Assembly (NCBI GenBank): GCA_015061745.1
Contig: SUWB01000010.1
Location: 1-64,000 of the forward strand
Direction: 5' to 3'
Origin: Lentisphaerota bacterium
GTDB taxonomy: Bacteria > Verrucomicrobiota > Lentisphaeria > Victivallales > Victivallaceae
Length of the DNA: 64,000 nt
Under the pieces are notes generated by a model. That model was not told the origin of the DNA, did not search any database, and saw nothing but the letters and a program-made list of their open reading frames with translations. The position numbers and the translations under genes are program-made. This document shows positions 56,487 through 64,000 of the stretch, piece by piece (position 1 is the first letter of the stretch; each line of letters starts with the position of its first letter).

Positions 56487-58397
56487 ATGTGCGGTATCGC
56501 CGGCATCATCAATCACCGGGATCAATATAATGAATCAGAGATCCTCAACGCAATGTGCGGAACTATGTACCACAGAGGCCCCGACGGCGGCGGTATTTTT
56601 GCTGCTCCGGGAGTTCTGCTGGGCCACAGACGCCTGGCGGTCATAGATCTTGAATCAGGAGATCAGCCCCTTTATTCTGAAGACCGTTCTCTTGCTCTGG
56701 TCATCAATGGAGAAATATACAATTTCGCTTCCCTCAGGCGGGAACTGGAATCAAAAGGCCATACCTTTGCCACATCATCTGATTCGGAAGTTTTGCTGCA
56801 TTTGTATGAGGAATCCCCTGACACCTTTATCAACCGTCTTGAAGGGATGTTCGCCTTTGCCCTCTGGGACAGTAAAAAACAGCGTCTCATTCTGGGACGT
56901 GACCGGATGGGCAAGAAGCCCTTGTATTACTTCATCAAAAAAGGCTCTCTGGTTTTCGGCAGCGAACTTGAAGTCCTGAAATGCCACCCGGATTGTCCCG
57001 GAACTCTTGATCCTGAGGCTTTAGCAGATTACTTTTCGCTGCTTTACGTTCCCCAGCCGTATACGGTTTACAAAGAGATCTACGCTCTGCCTGCGGCCCA
57101 TTATATGATTTTTGAGTGTGCTGCCGGAAAAGGAACTCTCCACCCCTACTGGCAGCTTGATCTGTCAAAGAAACACACCGCTCCCCGGGCGGAAATCGCA
57201 GAAGAACTGCGCCGTCTGGTCACTGAAGCTGTCCGCAAACGCCTTGTTTCAGACGTCCCGACCGGCGTATTTCTCTCAGGAGGCATCGACTCAAACATCG
57301 TCACAGGCCTTGCGGCGGAACTGCTCCAGGGCAACTCCTGCCGTGCCTACACAGTAGGCTTCAGGGAAAGCCGTTACGATGAACGGGCTCTTGCACGCAT
57401 CGGGGCGGCCTTTATCAATGGCCGGAGCGGCGGGAATCTGATCTGCAAAGAGCGTGAAGTCGATATTCCGGACTTCTCTCTTGTTGAGGAACTCACCGCT
57501 CACTGCGGACAGCCTTATGCAGACAGTTCCATATTGCCGACGGCTCTTTTGAGTGCTTTTGCCAGAGAAGAAATCACCGTTGCCCTGTCAGGAGACGGAG
57601 CCGACGAACTTTTCGGCGGTTATGAACGTTATCTTGCTATGGCTATGGCGGCGAAATTGGAAAAACTCCCCCGTTTTTTCCGTCGGAGTATGCTGCAAGG
57701 CATCTCCCTTTTCCCCGACCGGGGAGAACGGAGTTTTTCCGGACGGCTGAGAAGATTTCTGCGTATCAGCTGCACGGAAGAAAAGAACCGTTACTTTGCC
57801 ATTCTTGACCGGGCTCCTGAAACGCTCCGGCGCAAACTTTTTTCACAGGAGTTTTACAGTCAGCTTTGTTCTTCAGGAGCCGAAAGATTCCGGCGTAATG
57901 CAGGAACGCTCACAACAAGAGACCGGGGAGAAATATTTTCAGAAATGGATCTGCACACCTATCTGCCGGGAGATATTCTTCCCAAAGCGGATATCAGTTC
58001 AATGGCGAACAGTCTGGAAGTGCGTTCACCTTTCCTCGACCGGGAAGTTGTGGAATTTGCTTCCCGGATCCCCTGGGAAATGAAACTCTGCGGCAAAGAA
58101 CGCAAAAGCATCCTCAAAGAGGCTTTCGGTCATCTTCTTGCCCCGGAAATCCGTTCCGCCCCCAAAAAGGGTTTCGGCGTTCCCGTCGCCTCACTTCTCA
58201 GAAACCGCTGGTACAACAGTGCTGAAGAATTGCTCTTTTCAGAAAAATTACTGCAAAGCGGATTCCTGAATCCGGAAACACTCAAAACCCTCTGGCGGCA
58301 GCACCAGTCAGGAAAACTCGACCACAGCTACATCCTCTGGAGCATCATCATCTTTGCCCTCTTTCTGAAAAACGCTGTTCCCGATAAAGGTCGGTAA
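56487..58397 (+). CDS. asnB: Asparagine synthase (glutamine-hydrolysing)
   Basis: Forms asparagine, or amidates a surface-sugar carboxylate in some relatives, from glutamine and ATP. The 636-residue product begins MCGIAGIINHRD, with the Ntn nucleophile Cys2. The glutaminase domain spans about 1-190 (RGPDGGGIF, GEIYNF, SDSEVLLHLYEE) and the synthetase domain starts at about 235 with the pyrophosphate loop SGGIDSNIVT and SGDGADELFGGYERY. The start follows the GHL10 stop directly. The last codons lie in a repeat that recurs 270 bases downstream. Confidence 0.93.
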   Translation: MCGIAGIINHRDQYNESEILNAMCGTMYHRGPDGGGIFAAPGVLLGHRRLAVIDLESGDQPLYSEDRSLALVINGEIYNFASLRRELESKGHTFATSSDSEVLLHLYEESPDTFINRLEGMFAFALWDSKKQRLILGRDRMGKKPLYYFIKKGSLVFGSELEVLKCHPDCPGTLDPEALADYFSLLYVPQPYTVYKEIYALPAAHYMIFECAAGKGTLHPYWQLDLSKKHTAPRAEIAEELRRLVTEAVRKRLVSDVPTGVFLSGGIDSNIVTGLAAELLQGNSCRAYTVGFRESRYDERALARIGAAFINGRSGGNLICKEREVDIPDFSLVEELTAHCGQPYADSSILPTALLSAFAREEITVALSGDGADELFGGYERYLAMAMAAKLEKLPRFFRRSMLQGISLFPDRGERSFSGRLRRFLRISCTEEKNRYFAILDRAPETLRRKLFSQEFYSQLCSSGAERFRRNAGTLTTRDRGEIFSEMDLHTYLPGDILPKADISSMANSLEVRSPFLDREVVEFASRIPWEMKLCGKERKSILKEAFGHLLAPEIRSAPKKGFGVPVASLLRNRWYNSAEELLFSEKLLQSGFLNPETLKTLWRQHQSGKLDHSYILWSIIIFALFLKNAVPDKGR

Positions 58398-58440
58398 AAA
58401 GGGTGAAAGGAGTTGGGGCGAGAGGAAAGACCTTTTGAGG
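58363..58440. repeat. Copy A of a roughly 78-base repeat, overlapping the 3' end of asnB
   Basis: Begins TTCTGAAAAACGCTGTTCCC and ends near GACCTTTTGAGG. About 80 percent of the bases match copy B at 58636-58712 (aligned by eye). It encodes the last dozen residues of AsnB. Confidence 0.75.
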
Positions 58441-58635
58441 AAAGGCCGAAACGTCGGCTTCGTTGTATTTGCTTGCCCCCTTGTCCCGGCGTAGTGCAAC
58501 GAAGACGGAACCCACCTTTCCCAAACCTTTTTCAGTAACGCTTTTCATTTTTGACTGCTCAAAAATAAAAAGCGGTCTATAAAAACTTTCCGGAAAAAAA
58601 AGTTATTTTACCTACCCATATTAGGGAACAGAGCG

Positions 58636-58712
58636 TTCTGAAAAACGCTGTTCCCGGCAAAAATCGGTAAAAGAGGGTGAGGAGTCGGGGCGGATAAAGG
58701 ACCTTTTGAAAA
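58636..58712. repeat. Copy B of the roughly 78-base repeat
   Basis: Same orientation as copy A and wholly non-coding. Its first 20 bases also pair with GGGAACAG and GCGTT just upstream (58624-58637) as an imperfect hairpin. Confidence 0.75.
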
Positions 58713-58728
58713 GGAATTGAAAAACGGC

Positions 58729-58774
58729 AAAAAAAATCCGCTGCAGCCCCTTTTTCCGGCGGCCTTGCAGCAGA
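58729..58774 (-). terminator. Terminator of the eno-SGNH-amidotransferase group
   Basis: Minus strand TCTGCTGCA and TGCAGCGGA make a nine-pair stem (one U-G) with a 20-base loop, followed by eight T. Confidence 0.8.
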
Positions 58775-58801
58775 CTTTTGAGTTTTGTGAAAATATTGTG
58801 C

Positions 58802-59545
58802 TCAGCTGTGAAATTTCTGTGCCGCAGCAATGAATCCTTCAAAGATTCTCTTACGGTGATCCCAATCGTCAATACGTTCAGGATGCCACTGGACTCCCAA
58901 ACCGAATTGACGGTCACTGTATTCAATGGCTTCCACCACATTGTCCTCGGTACTTCTGGCGGTGATCCGGAATTTGGGAGCCACATATTCAGGATCGACT
59001 GCCTGATGATGACAGGAGTTGACTCTGATACGCCGGGAACCGAAAAGTTCTTCAAGCAGAGAATTTTCTGCAACTTCCACAAAGTGATAGGTGTCTGGAC
59101 GCTTGTTAGTGTCAGTATCCACATAAGTGTTGCGATGCCGGGGAGTCAGATCATAAAGATGCTGGATCAGCTTGCCGCCGGAACCCACATTGAGCTCCTG
59201 ACAGCCGAGACAGACGCCGATAAAAGGCATATCGCTTTGAAAGACCTGTTTCACAAGAGCCAGATGAGCTTCTGCAATTTCTTCCGGCAGAAAGGTACAA
59301 TGCTCTGTCAGGGGTTCTTCATTATACATCTGAGACGGAATATCAGGCCCGCCGATAAAGATCATTGCATCCACATATTCAAGATAGCGCAAAGACTCCT
59401 CTTTTGTAAGAAAAGCCGGGATCGTCACCGGTATGCCGCCAAAATCGTGGACTGCCTGACAATAATCCTGAGGGTGGGGATAAAGGGTCGTCACTCCCTG
59501 CCGGGCATATATTCCCGTCACTCCGATCAAAGGACGTTTTTTCAT
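58802..59545 (-). CDS. Gamma-glutamyl-gamma-aminobutyrate hydrolase-like class I glutamine amidotransferase
   Basis: A 247-residue protein. Motifs are RPLIGVTGIYAR, AMIFIGGPDIPSQMY, the nucleophile elbow GVCLGCQELNVGSGG, HHQAVDPEY and LGVQWHPER (catalytic His and Glu), as in PuuD/peptidase C26 enzymes that hydrolyse gamma-glutamyl amides. The ATG at 59545 shares one base with the stop of the SGNH gene (TGATG); a GTG at 59557 would add four residues. The substrate is not evident. Confidence 0.88.
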   Translation of the reverse strand: MKKRPLIGVTGIYARQGVTTLYPHPQDYCQAVHDFGGIPVTIPAFLTKEESLRYLEYVDAMIFIGGPDIPSQMYNEEPLTEHCTFLPEEIAEAHLALVKQVFQSDMPFIGVCLGCQELNVGSGGKLIQHLYDLTPRHRNTYVDTDTNKRPDTYHFVEVAENSLLEELFGSRRIRVNSCHHQAVDPEYVAPKFRITARSTEDNVVEAIEYSDRQFGLGVQWHPERIDDWDHRKRIFEGFIAAAQKFHS

Positions 59546-60150
59546 CACATATTCCACGCTTTTACAATGGCTTTGGCAATATCTTCGTATATGGGAGCGT
59601 GAGGATGAGTTCCGTCACGGGTGACGACACATTCGCTCAAAGGAGCATTGCCCCGCAGCTTGAAAAAGAGAGAATCCAGCGGCACTGAATAAGCTCCCAT
59701 TGCATCGGCAGCTTCCCGGGCGGCAAGGTAATAGGGGGCAATGATATTGCCGTGAGCTTCATAAGCAGCTCCTTCCAGACCGAAAGGCGTGGCAATGGAG
59801 ATCTTTTTGATCCCTTTCAAATGACAGAGATGTGCCATCCAGACCAGATTGCAGCGGAAAGCTTCAGGCGTGACGATGGGTTCATCTGCCCAGCATCCCC
59901 GGCCTATTGCGGCATCGTTGGCACCGAGAAAGATAAAAAGAGCATCGGGCTCCTGATCGATGACATCCTGCTGGAACCGGGTCAGAGCCCAGGGGGTCTT
60001 ATCCCCGCCCCGTCCGGCATTGACAACGGTGTTGTCAGGCAGCAGAGCCTGAAGATATTTCACATAGGAGCCCTCTCCGGCAGTAAGGCTGTCGCCGAAA
60101 CAGATAACTTTTTCTCCTTTTTCAAGGAAAGGTTTGGTAAGGTCGATCAT
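59545..60150 (-). CDS. SGNH/GDSL hydrolase
   Basis: A 201-residue cytoplasmic esterase-like protein: VICFGDSLTAGEGSYV (block I Ser), VNAGRGGDKT (block II), IFLGANDAAIG (block III Asn) and DGTHPHAPIY (block V Asp/His). Small SGNH hydrolases deacylate sugars or lipids; the target is unknown. AAAGGAA lies ten bases before the ATG. It lies 41 bases after eno. Confidence 0.88.
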   Translation of the reverse strand: MIDLTKPFLEKGEKVICFGDSLTAGEGSYVKYLQALLPDNTVVNAGRGGDKTPWALTRFQQDVIDQEPDALFIFLGANDAAIGRGCWADEPIVTPEAFRCNLVWMAHLCHLKGIKKISIATPFGLEGAAYEAHGNIIAPYYLAAREAADAMGAYSVPLDSLFFKLRGNAPLSECVVTRDGTHPHAPIYEDIAKAIVKAWNM

Positions 60151-60191
60151 TTTTATTTATTCCTTTAATTTACAGTGTTAAAAAATCACAC

Positions 60192-61469
60192 TTAAAATGT
60201 TCCGTAAAGAGCCCCTTCCCCCAGCTGGTCCTCAATACGGAGCAGCTGATTGTACTTGGCAAGGCGTTCACTGCGGGCAAGAGAACCGGCTTTGATCTGC
60301 CCCGTTCCCAGAGCGACCGCCAGATCAGCGATAAAGCTGTCACAGGTTTCACCGGAACGGTGACTCATAATGGTGTTGAAATGGCTGCGTTGAGCCAGTT
60401 GGGCGGCGGTGCAGCATTCAGTCAGAGTTCCGATCTGATTGGGTTTGAGCAAGACGGCATTGGCACACTTTTCAGCGATGCCTTTTTTAAGCAGTTCAAC
60501 ATTCGTCACAAAAAGGTCATCTCCGACAAGCTGACATTGAGAGCCAAGTTCGGCAGTAAGAGTACGCCAGCTTTCCCACTCATTTTCGGCGAGGGCATCC
60601 TCAACAGAATCAACGTTGTAACCGTGCACTAATTTTTTGATAAATGCAATCTGTTCATCAGCAGTCAGTTTTGCCCCCTCCTTTTCAAACACGGAATAGT
60701 CGTAGATTCCCTCTTTGAAAAAGGAACTTGCCGCCATATCAATGGCAATGGAAATCTCTTTTCCGGGAGCAAGAGAAGCTTTTTCAACGGCATTATTGAG
60801 CAGTTCCAGCACAGCAATGGTCCCGCCTTGAAATCCCGCAGGCGCAAATCCGCCTTCATCTCCCACAGTGACAGAATATCCTTTCCCCAGCAGAAGTTCA
60901 CGCAGACAGGCAATGACAGAACTTGCCATTTCAATGGCATCGGCGAAACTGTCGGCCTTTTTACACCGGAGCATAAACTCCTGACAGGCGACAGGAGCTC
61001 CGGAATGGGCTCCGCCGTTGAAAACATTAAGCAGAGGCACCGGCAGAACTCTTGCATTTGTCCCCCCCACATAACGGTAGAGGGGCAATCCAAGTTCCAA
61101 AGCGGCAGCCCGGGCACAGGCGAGAGAAACCCCCAGTATGGCATTGGCTCCCAACCGGGATTTTTCCGGAGTGCCGTCCAGGTCGATCATTTCCTGATCG
61201 ATGCCCCACTGGTCACAGATGTCCATACCGTTGATTTCAGGAGCAATAAGCTCCTCAACGTTATACACTGCCTTAAGGACGCCTTTGCCCCGGAAACGCT
61301 TTTTGTCGCCGTCTCTGAGTTCAAAAGCCTCCCGTTCCCCTTTGGAAGCTCCGGAAGGAACTGAAGCTCTGCCGAACACGCCCCGGACGGTTTCGACTTC
61401 AACTTCAAGGGTGGGAGTCCCCCGGGAATCAAGAATTTCTCTTGCAAAAACAGATTTGATCTCTGACAT
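60192..61469 (-). CDS. eno: Enolase
   Basis: Converts 2-phosphoglycerate to phosphoenolpyruvate. The 425-residue product has AREILDSRGTPTLEVEV, SGASKGEREA (mobile loop), the catalytic Glu region in CQEFML, GDEGGFAP (Glu209 equivalent), AVLLKPNQIGTLTE (catalytic Lys) and MSHRSGET, and ends after AKYNQLLRIEDQLG. The usual HADNxVDIQEFM stretch reads HSGAPVACQEFM here. The ATG at 61469 has GGGGGAAA upstream; an ATG-less extension to 61481 is unlikely. It has its own promoter. Confidence 0.96.
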   Translation of the reverse strand: MSEIKSVFAREILDSRGTPTLEVEVETVRGVFGRASVPSGASKGEREAFELRDGDKKRFRGKGVLKAVYNVEELIAPEINGMDICDQWGIDQEMIDLDGTPEKSRLGANAILGVSLACARAAALELGLPLYRYVGGTNARVLPVPLLNVFNGGAHSGAPVACQEFMLRCKKADSFADAIEMASSVIACLRELLLGKGYSVTVGDEGGFAPAGFQGGTIAVLELLNNAVEKASLAPGKEISIAIDMAASSFFKEGIYDYSVFEKEGAKLTADEQIAFIKKLVHGYNVDSVEDALAENEWESWRTLTAELGSQCQLVGDDLFVTNVELLKKGIAEKCANAVLLKPNQIGTLTECCTAAQLAQRSHFNTIMSHRSGETCDSFIADLAVALGTGQIKAGSLARSERLAKYNQLLRIEDQLGEGALYGTF

Positions 61470-61498
61470 AATTTCCCCCAAAAATTAACTTCACTTAT

Positions 61499-61527
61499 AA
61501 TATAAGTCGGCAGGTCTGTTTTTTCAA
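61499..61527 (-). promoter_or_regulatory. Promoter of eno
   Basis: Minus strand TTGAAA (61527-61522), a 17-base spacer and TATATT (61504-61499), about 30 bases before the start. Confidence 0.7.
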
Positions 61528-61544
61528 GGGTGCTTTTACTGAAA

Positions 61545-62798
61545 TTATGCCAGGATAAAACGTTTTTCCCGGGGTTCAGAAAGAGCCGCGACCGCCCATA
61601 CCAGAGCATCAAGCCGGTCAGGAGACTTTACTGCCGTCAGGGGGGAATAAGAACACATCTCCTCCTCCAAATCAGAAAAAAGTCCTGCGTGATGAACAAG
61701 ATTTTTTTCATAGAGTGCCGCCACAGGTTCCGCCCGGAGAACTTTTCCCCTGCGGGCGGAAACCGCCTGAAAGGGCAATCCCGGAGAGAGTTCACAAAGC
61801 ATCGTCCGGATAAGATCGCCTCCGTTATTGACTTCACCGATGACCCGGTCGGCGTTGAGTTCCCGGTACAGTTTGATCACCTCCCGCCCCCATTCAAGAG
61901 GATTGACCCGGCAGCTGCGGTCAGCAAGGATATAATAGTGGCCGTCCGCTGACGTTCCCGCTCCCACAATGCCGGTCAGGTCGGAATTTTTCCCTGCCGT
62001 CACGGCTGGATCGACTCCGATGACCACCCGGAGCAGTTCCGGAGGATTCACCACCCGGTTGCGGTCGATGATTTCGCTGTTCCACAAAGCCCCCTCCACT
62101 TCATCCTGCCATTGTCCTTCGAGGAACCGCCGTCTCTGCCGCACAGAAAGAGTCCCCAGAGTATCGTCGATATATCCGGGAGGCAGATTTTCTTTGTTGT
62201 CCGCCGGATTGATACGCATCATCGCATATTGCTCCGGCAAAACAAGGGGCGTATTGTCGGCGGGGTTGAGTTTCTGAACGAACATCCGGTAACTCCAATG
62301 GGACTTCCCCGGCGGATTGCAGTCAAAAAAGGCTTTGTTTGAAAGTCCAGGCACATATTGAGCCAGCCGGGTCAGAGCCGTCTGCACACTGCCGAAATCC
62401 AATTCGGAACACTCGTTGAAGTACAATGTGGCAAACTCTCTGCCCAATATTTTTTCCGCCCGCTGAGCATCATCCAGTCCGACCAGCTGAATTTCCGCCC
62501 CGTTGGGAAATCTGAACACAGAATCAGTTTTGCTGTATTCATACTCAACCCCGGGGAAACGGCAGCGCAGTGCTTTGGGCATCGTGTCATTGCCCACTGC
62601 ACTGCGGACACCGTTGAAGTGACGCCGGATCACTGCGTGGCGGGAGCCGGCTCCTTTCAAAGCCCGGATAACCAGAGCACAGCAGAGCACAAAGGTTTTA
62701 CCGGACCGGCTGCCGCCGTAAAGCAGACAGAAACGGGCTCCCGATCCCAACAAGCTCAAAGCCTCCTGTTGAGCGGGACTGTATTTGAAATTCCCCAT
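61545..62798 (-). CDS. Phage terminase large subunit
   Basis: The ATPase-nuclease that pumps DNA into phage heads. The 417-residue product is full length: Walker A GGSRSGKT (residues 28-35), Walker B TLYFNECSELD, the coupling region ending RFLEGQWQDEVEGALW, then the RNase H-like nuclease with IGVDPAVTAGKNSDLTG, DRVIGEVNNGGD and SPDRLDALVWAVAAL carrying the metal-binding Asp residues. No frameshift or stop is present. The gene lies seven bases after a Cys-rich/HTH gene and just before the eno promoter, with no phage lysis or integrase genes in view. Confidence 0.93.
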   Translation of the reverse strand: MGNFKYSPAQQEALSLLGSGARFCLLYGGSRSGKTFVLCCALVIRALKGAGSRHAVIRRHFNGVRSAVGNDTMPKALRCRFPGVEYEYSKTDSVFRFPNGAEIQLVGLDDAQRAEKILGREFATLYFNECSELDFGSVQTALTRLAQYVPGLSNKAFFDCNPPGKSHWSYRMFVQKLNPADNTPLVLPEQYAMMRINPADNKENLPPGYIDDTLGTLSVRQRRRFLEGQWQDEVEGALWNSEIIDRNRVVNPPELLRVVIGVDPAVTAGKNSDLTGIVGAGTSADGHYYILADRSCRVNPLEWGREVIKLYRELNADRVIGEVNNGGDLIRTMLCELSPGLPFQAVSARRGKVLRAEPVAALYEKNLVHHAGLFSDLEEEMCSYSPLTAVKSPDRLDALVWAVAALSEPREKRFILA

Positions 62799-62804
62799 AT
62801 CCGT

Positions 62805-63323
62805 TTACTGATTTTTTTGGCAGCGGCCGCAACTTTTAAATTTACTTTTCAAACCGCCCACCCTGCGCAGAGCAGTTTGAAAAAGAGCAGCCAGTTCCGG
62901 GAAACGCAATACGGAATCCACCATTTTTTCGTGCATAGACTGCCTTGTACACCCTCTCAGTTCCGCCAGATACGCCAAACTGACACCGCCGGGACGCTGC
63001 TGAGAAGGAGAAATCATTTCTGCCACGATTCCCAAGGTATAGCCGTCAAGGGACATAATCCACTTAAGCATTCTTGCCAGAGCGGCGATCATCTCATCCC
63101 GGAACTGCGGCGGCAGTTCCTCCTCTCCGGGGATCCGGCAGTTGGGATCGGCGAACCATTCTCCCACGGCATTGTCCAAACTGACCAGCCCCTGCCTTCC
63201 GCTGAGGCCGACAGTACTTTTTGTGTAGAACTCACAGGAACTTTTGTAAACACAGCTTTTACACTTTGCCTGAGAAGAAAAGCTCCCGTAACACGCCTTT
63301 GAATCATTATGTTTTCTCATCAT
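62805..63323 (-). CDS. Cys-rich protein with HTH-like segment (candidate small terminase)
   Basis: A 172-residue protein. The N-terminus has a Cys cluster (CYGSFSSQAKCKSCVYKSSC) and the C-terminus two more (KSCGRCQKNQ), suggesting metal binding. The middle holds SLAYLAELRGCTRQSMHEKM, a helix-turn-helix-like stretch. The position directly before the large terminase is that of terminase small subunits, which bind DNA through an HTH, so that role is inferred. GAGGGTGA precedes tandem ATG codons; the first was used. Adjacent to the connector-like gene. Confidence 0.55.
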   Translation of the reverse strand: MMRKHNDSKACYGSFSSQAKCKSCVYKSSCEFYTKSTVGLSGRQGLVSLDNAVGEWFADPNCRIPGEEELPPQFRDEMIAALARMLKWIMSLDGYTLGIVAEMISPSQQRPGGVSLAYLAELRGCTRQSMHEKMVDSVLRFPELAALFQTALRRVGGLKSKFKSCGRCQKNQ

Positions 63324-63692
63324 TCACCCTCTCTGCAAAGCAATTTTTCCCGTTTTGAGCGCATTACATAATTCCAATGCCCGGGGCGAAAAGAAACCGC
63401 GGAATTCACCTGAAGCATAGGTTACACTTCCGGCTCCTTCCACGGTTTCTGAAACGATTTCTCTGGCAGGAGTCATCAGACGGTTGCAGTTGAGAAGCAG
63501 ATAGATAGCCTGTTCCCCCACGGCGGCGGCAAAGAGTTCGGACTCTTTATCCACAGCATTCCCCGTATGGCAGAGGACATCGTGTTCTGCCATCGTCAAC
63601 GCGGCACGACGCTGATCCGGGGTGGCAGAAGTATACAAAGCTCCCGCAAGATGGGAAGCGATAAAACGTTCAATTTTTTCCGGAATATTCAT
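63324..63692 (-). CDS. Phage head-tail connector-like protein
   Basis: A 122-residue helical protein with a run of four helices (IERFIASHLAGALY, TPDQRRAALTMAEHDVL, SELFAAAVGEQAIYLLLN) and a polar loop, then a C-terminal helix. This matches the size and layout of small gp6-like head-completion proteins that sit beside capsid genes. The call rests on neighbours (capsid-like gene upstream, terminase downstream) and composition, not on a sequence motif. GAGGTG is the ribosome site. Confidence 0.5.
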   Translation of the reverse strand: MNIPEKIERFIASHLAGALYTSATPDQRRAALTMAEHDVLCHTGNAVDKESELFAAAVGEQAIYLLLNCNRLMTPAREIVSETVEGAGSVTYASGEFRGFFSPRALELCNALKTGKIALQRG

Positions 63693-63705
63693 TTTTCACC
63701 TCGTC

Positions 63706-63749
63706 AAAAAGCTCCTTTCTCTTCCCGGTACGGCGAAAAGAGAAAGGAG
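63706..63749 (-). terminator. Strong hairpin with T-tract after the capsid-like gene
   Basis: CTCCTTTCTCTT and AAGAGAAAGGAG form a perfect 12-pair stem with a 14-base loop. On the minus strand the stem is followed by CTTTTT, so it can act as a terminator or attenuator between capsid and connector genes. Confidence 0.75.
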
Positions 63750-63763
63750 GCGGCACACTCTTA

Positions 63764-64000
63764 TCAGTCGGCGCGGAGCATACTCAACGCTTCAGCGGAA
63801 CCCATCAGATTTTTGATGCGGCAGCAACGCTGTTTGGCATTGCGGAACTCAAAAGTCAGTTCCCCCAGAGCAGTACGGCGGATACCGTCAAATCCGGAGG
63901 GAGTGGCATCTTCATCACTGATGCCCCGTCCCTGCAGACTGGCCAGACCGAAACCTTCGGGGTCGATGATCCACGCTTCAGTATCAGGCATATCAGGATC
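63764..64000 (-). CDS. C-terminus of a probable phage major capsid protein (cut by the right edge)
   Basis: The reading frame is open to the window edge, so only the last 78 or so residues are seen. EAWIIDPEGFGLASLQGRG and RRTALGELTFEFRNAKQRCCRIKNLMG resemble the end of HK97-fold capsid proteins of the SU10/DUF5309 kind: an extended strand with Asp-Pro, then a strand ending in RNxKxxxxIxNL. This is my reading without a search. Gene order (capsid, hairpin, connector, HTH, terminase) supports it. Confidence 0.45.
   Translation of the reverse strand, partial: DPDMPDTEAWIIDPEGFGLASLQGRGISDEDATPSGFDGIRRTALGELTFEFRNAKQRCCRIKNLMGSAEALSMLRAD

Larger units (their letters stand above)
58398..58801. 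other. 404-base intergenic region carrying a repeat and a terminator
   Basis: Holds most of repeat copy A, copy B and the minus-strand terminator of the amidotransferase gene. Between the copies there is AT-rich sequence with no supported gene. Confidence 0.6.

Noticed and set aside
58308-58548. Short minus-strand frames across the asnB end
   Set aside because: They are antisense readings of asnB and of the repeat. The similarity of their products to a frame near 58621-58720 is explained by the DNA repeat itself.
1-64000. tRNA genes, CRISPR arrays, riboswitches, transposases or integrases
   Set aside because: None could be recognised in the gaps between genes on either strand.

Overview
The window looks like chromosomal DNA of an anaerobic, saccharolytic, Gram-negative bacterium, most likely of the PVC superphylum and plausibly Lentisphaerota/Victivallales. 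This placement is inference, from four things. A MurA carries Asp instead of the active-site Cys, as in Chlamydia. There is an eukaryotic-like protein kinase and a series of secreted glycoside-hydrolase-like proteins. An oxygen-defence set typical of strict anaerobes (superoxide reductase, FprA, rubredoxin) sits beside a VorB-type 2-oxoacid:ferredoxin oxidoreductase. An outer membrane is implied by MlaA, a BamE-like lipoprotein and a heptose-phosphate adenylyltransferase. Codon use and base composition look even across the window.

Layout. 0-20.6 kb is nearly all on the minus strand. It holds the 5' end of a group IIC intron just past the rpsO terminator, rpsO, two membrane or secreted unknowns, a secreted sugar-binding protein, a Ser/Thr kinase, clpX-clpP, tig, an MlaA-alpha/beta-hydrolase fusion, a 1182-residue secreted protein, purT, an rRNA-type methyltransferase, nagA, pgsA and rimO. 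20.7-31 kb runs on the plus strand: a DJ-1/PfpI protein, rpsB-tsf, a GNAT enzyme, a ferredoxin-VorB-beta/gamma-fusion operon, DUF1015 and a PHP-domain protein. 31-38 kb holds a minus-strand CapA gene, then a plus-strand operon from desulfoferrodoxin through FprA, rubredoxin, a lipoprotein, dCMP deaminase and RfaE2 to a membrane HExxH protein. Next to it lies an orphan pair of phage-tail-like genes. 38-48.5 kb is carbohydrate-oriented: a beta-helix protein, a minus-strand operon of glycosidase-like and SGNH genes ending in murA, and a divergent GH127-like gene. 48.6-52.8 kb has a LysM lipoprotein, a DivIC/FtsB-like protein, rho and coaE. 53.4-58.4 kb is a plus-strand Nudix, CE15, GHL10 and asnB operon. 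58.8-61.5 kb has eno with an SGNH hydrolase and a glutamine amidotransferase. From 61.5 kb to the right edge is a phage head module: large terminase, a Cys-rich/HTH protein, a connector-like protein and the C-terminus of a probable capsid protein, cut by the edge.

How it works together. The carbohydrate genes (GH-like proteins, GH127, CE15, GHL10, SGNH esterases, NagA) suggest a polysaccharide degrader. Vor with a ferredoxin supports ferredoxin-linked fermentation, and the redox cluster handles incidental oxygen. Ten promoters share one clear pattern, TTGnnn, 16-17 bases, then exactly TATATT.

The most unusual items are the phage head and tail modules embedded at separate places among housekeeping genes, the kinase with a WNK-like relocated lysine, the MlaA-hydrolase fusion, and the group IIC intron docked on the rpsO terminator.
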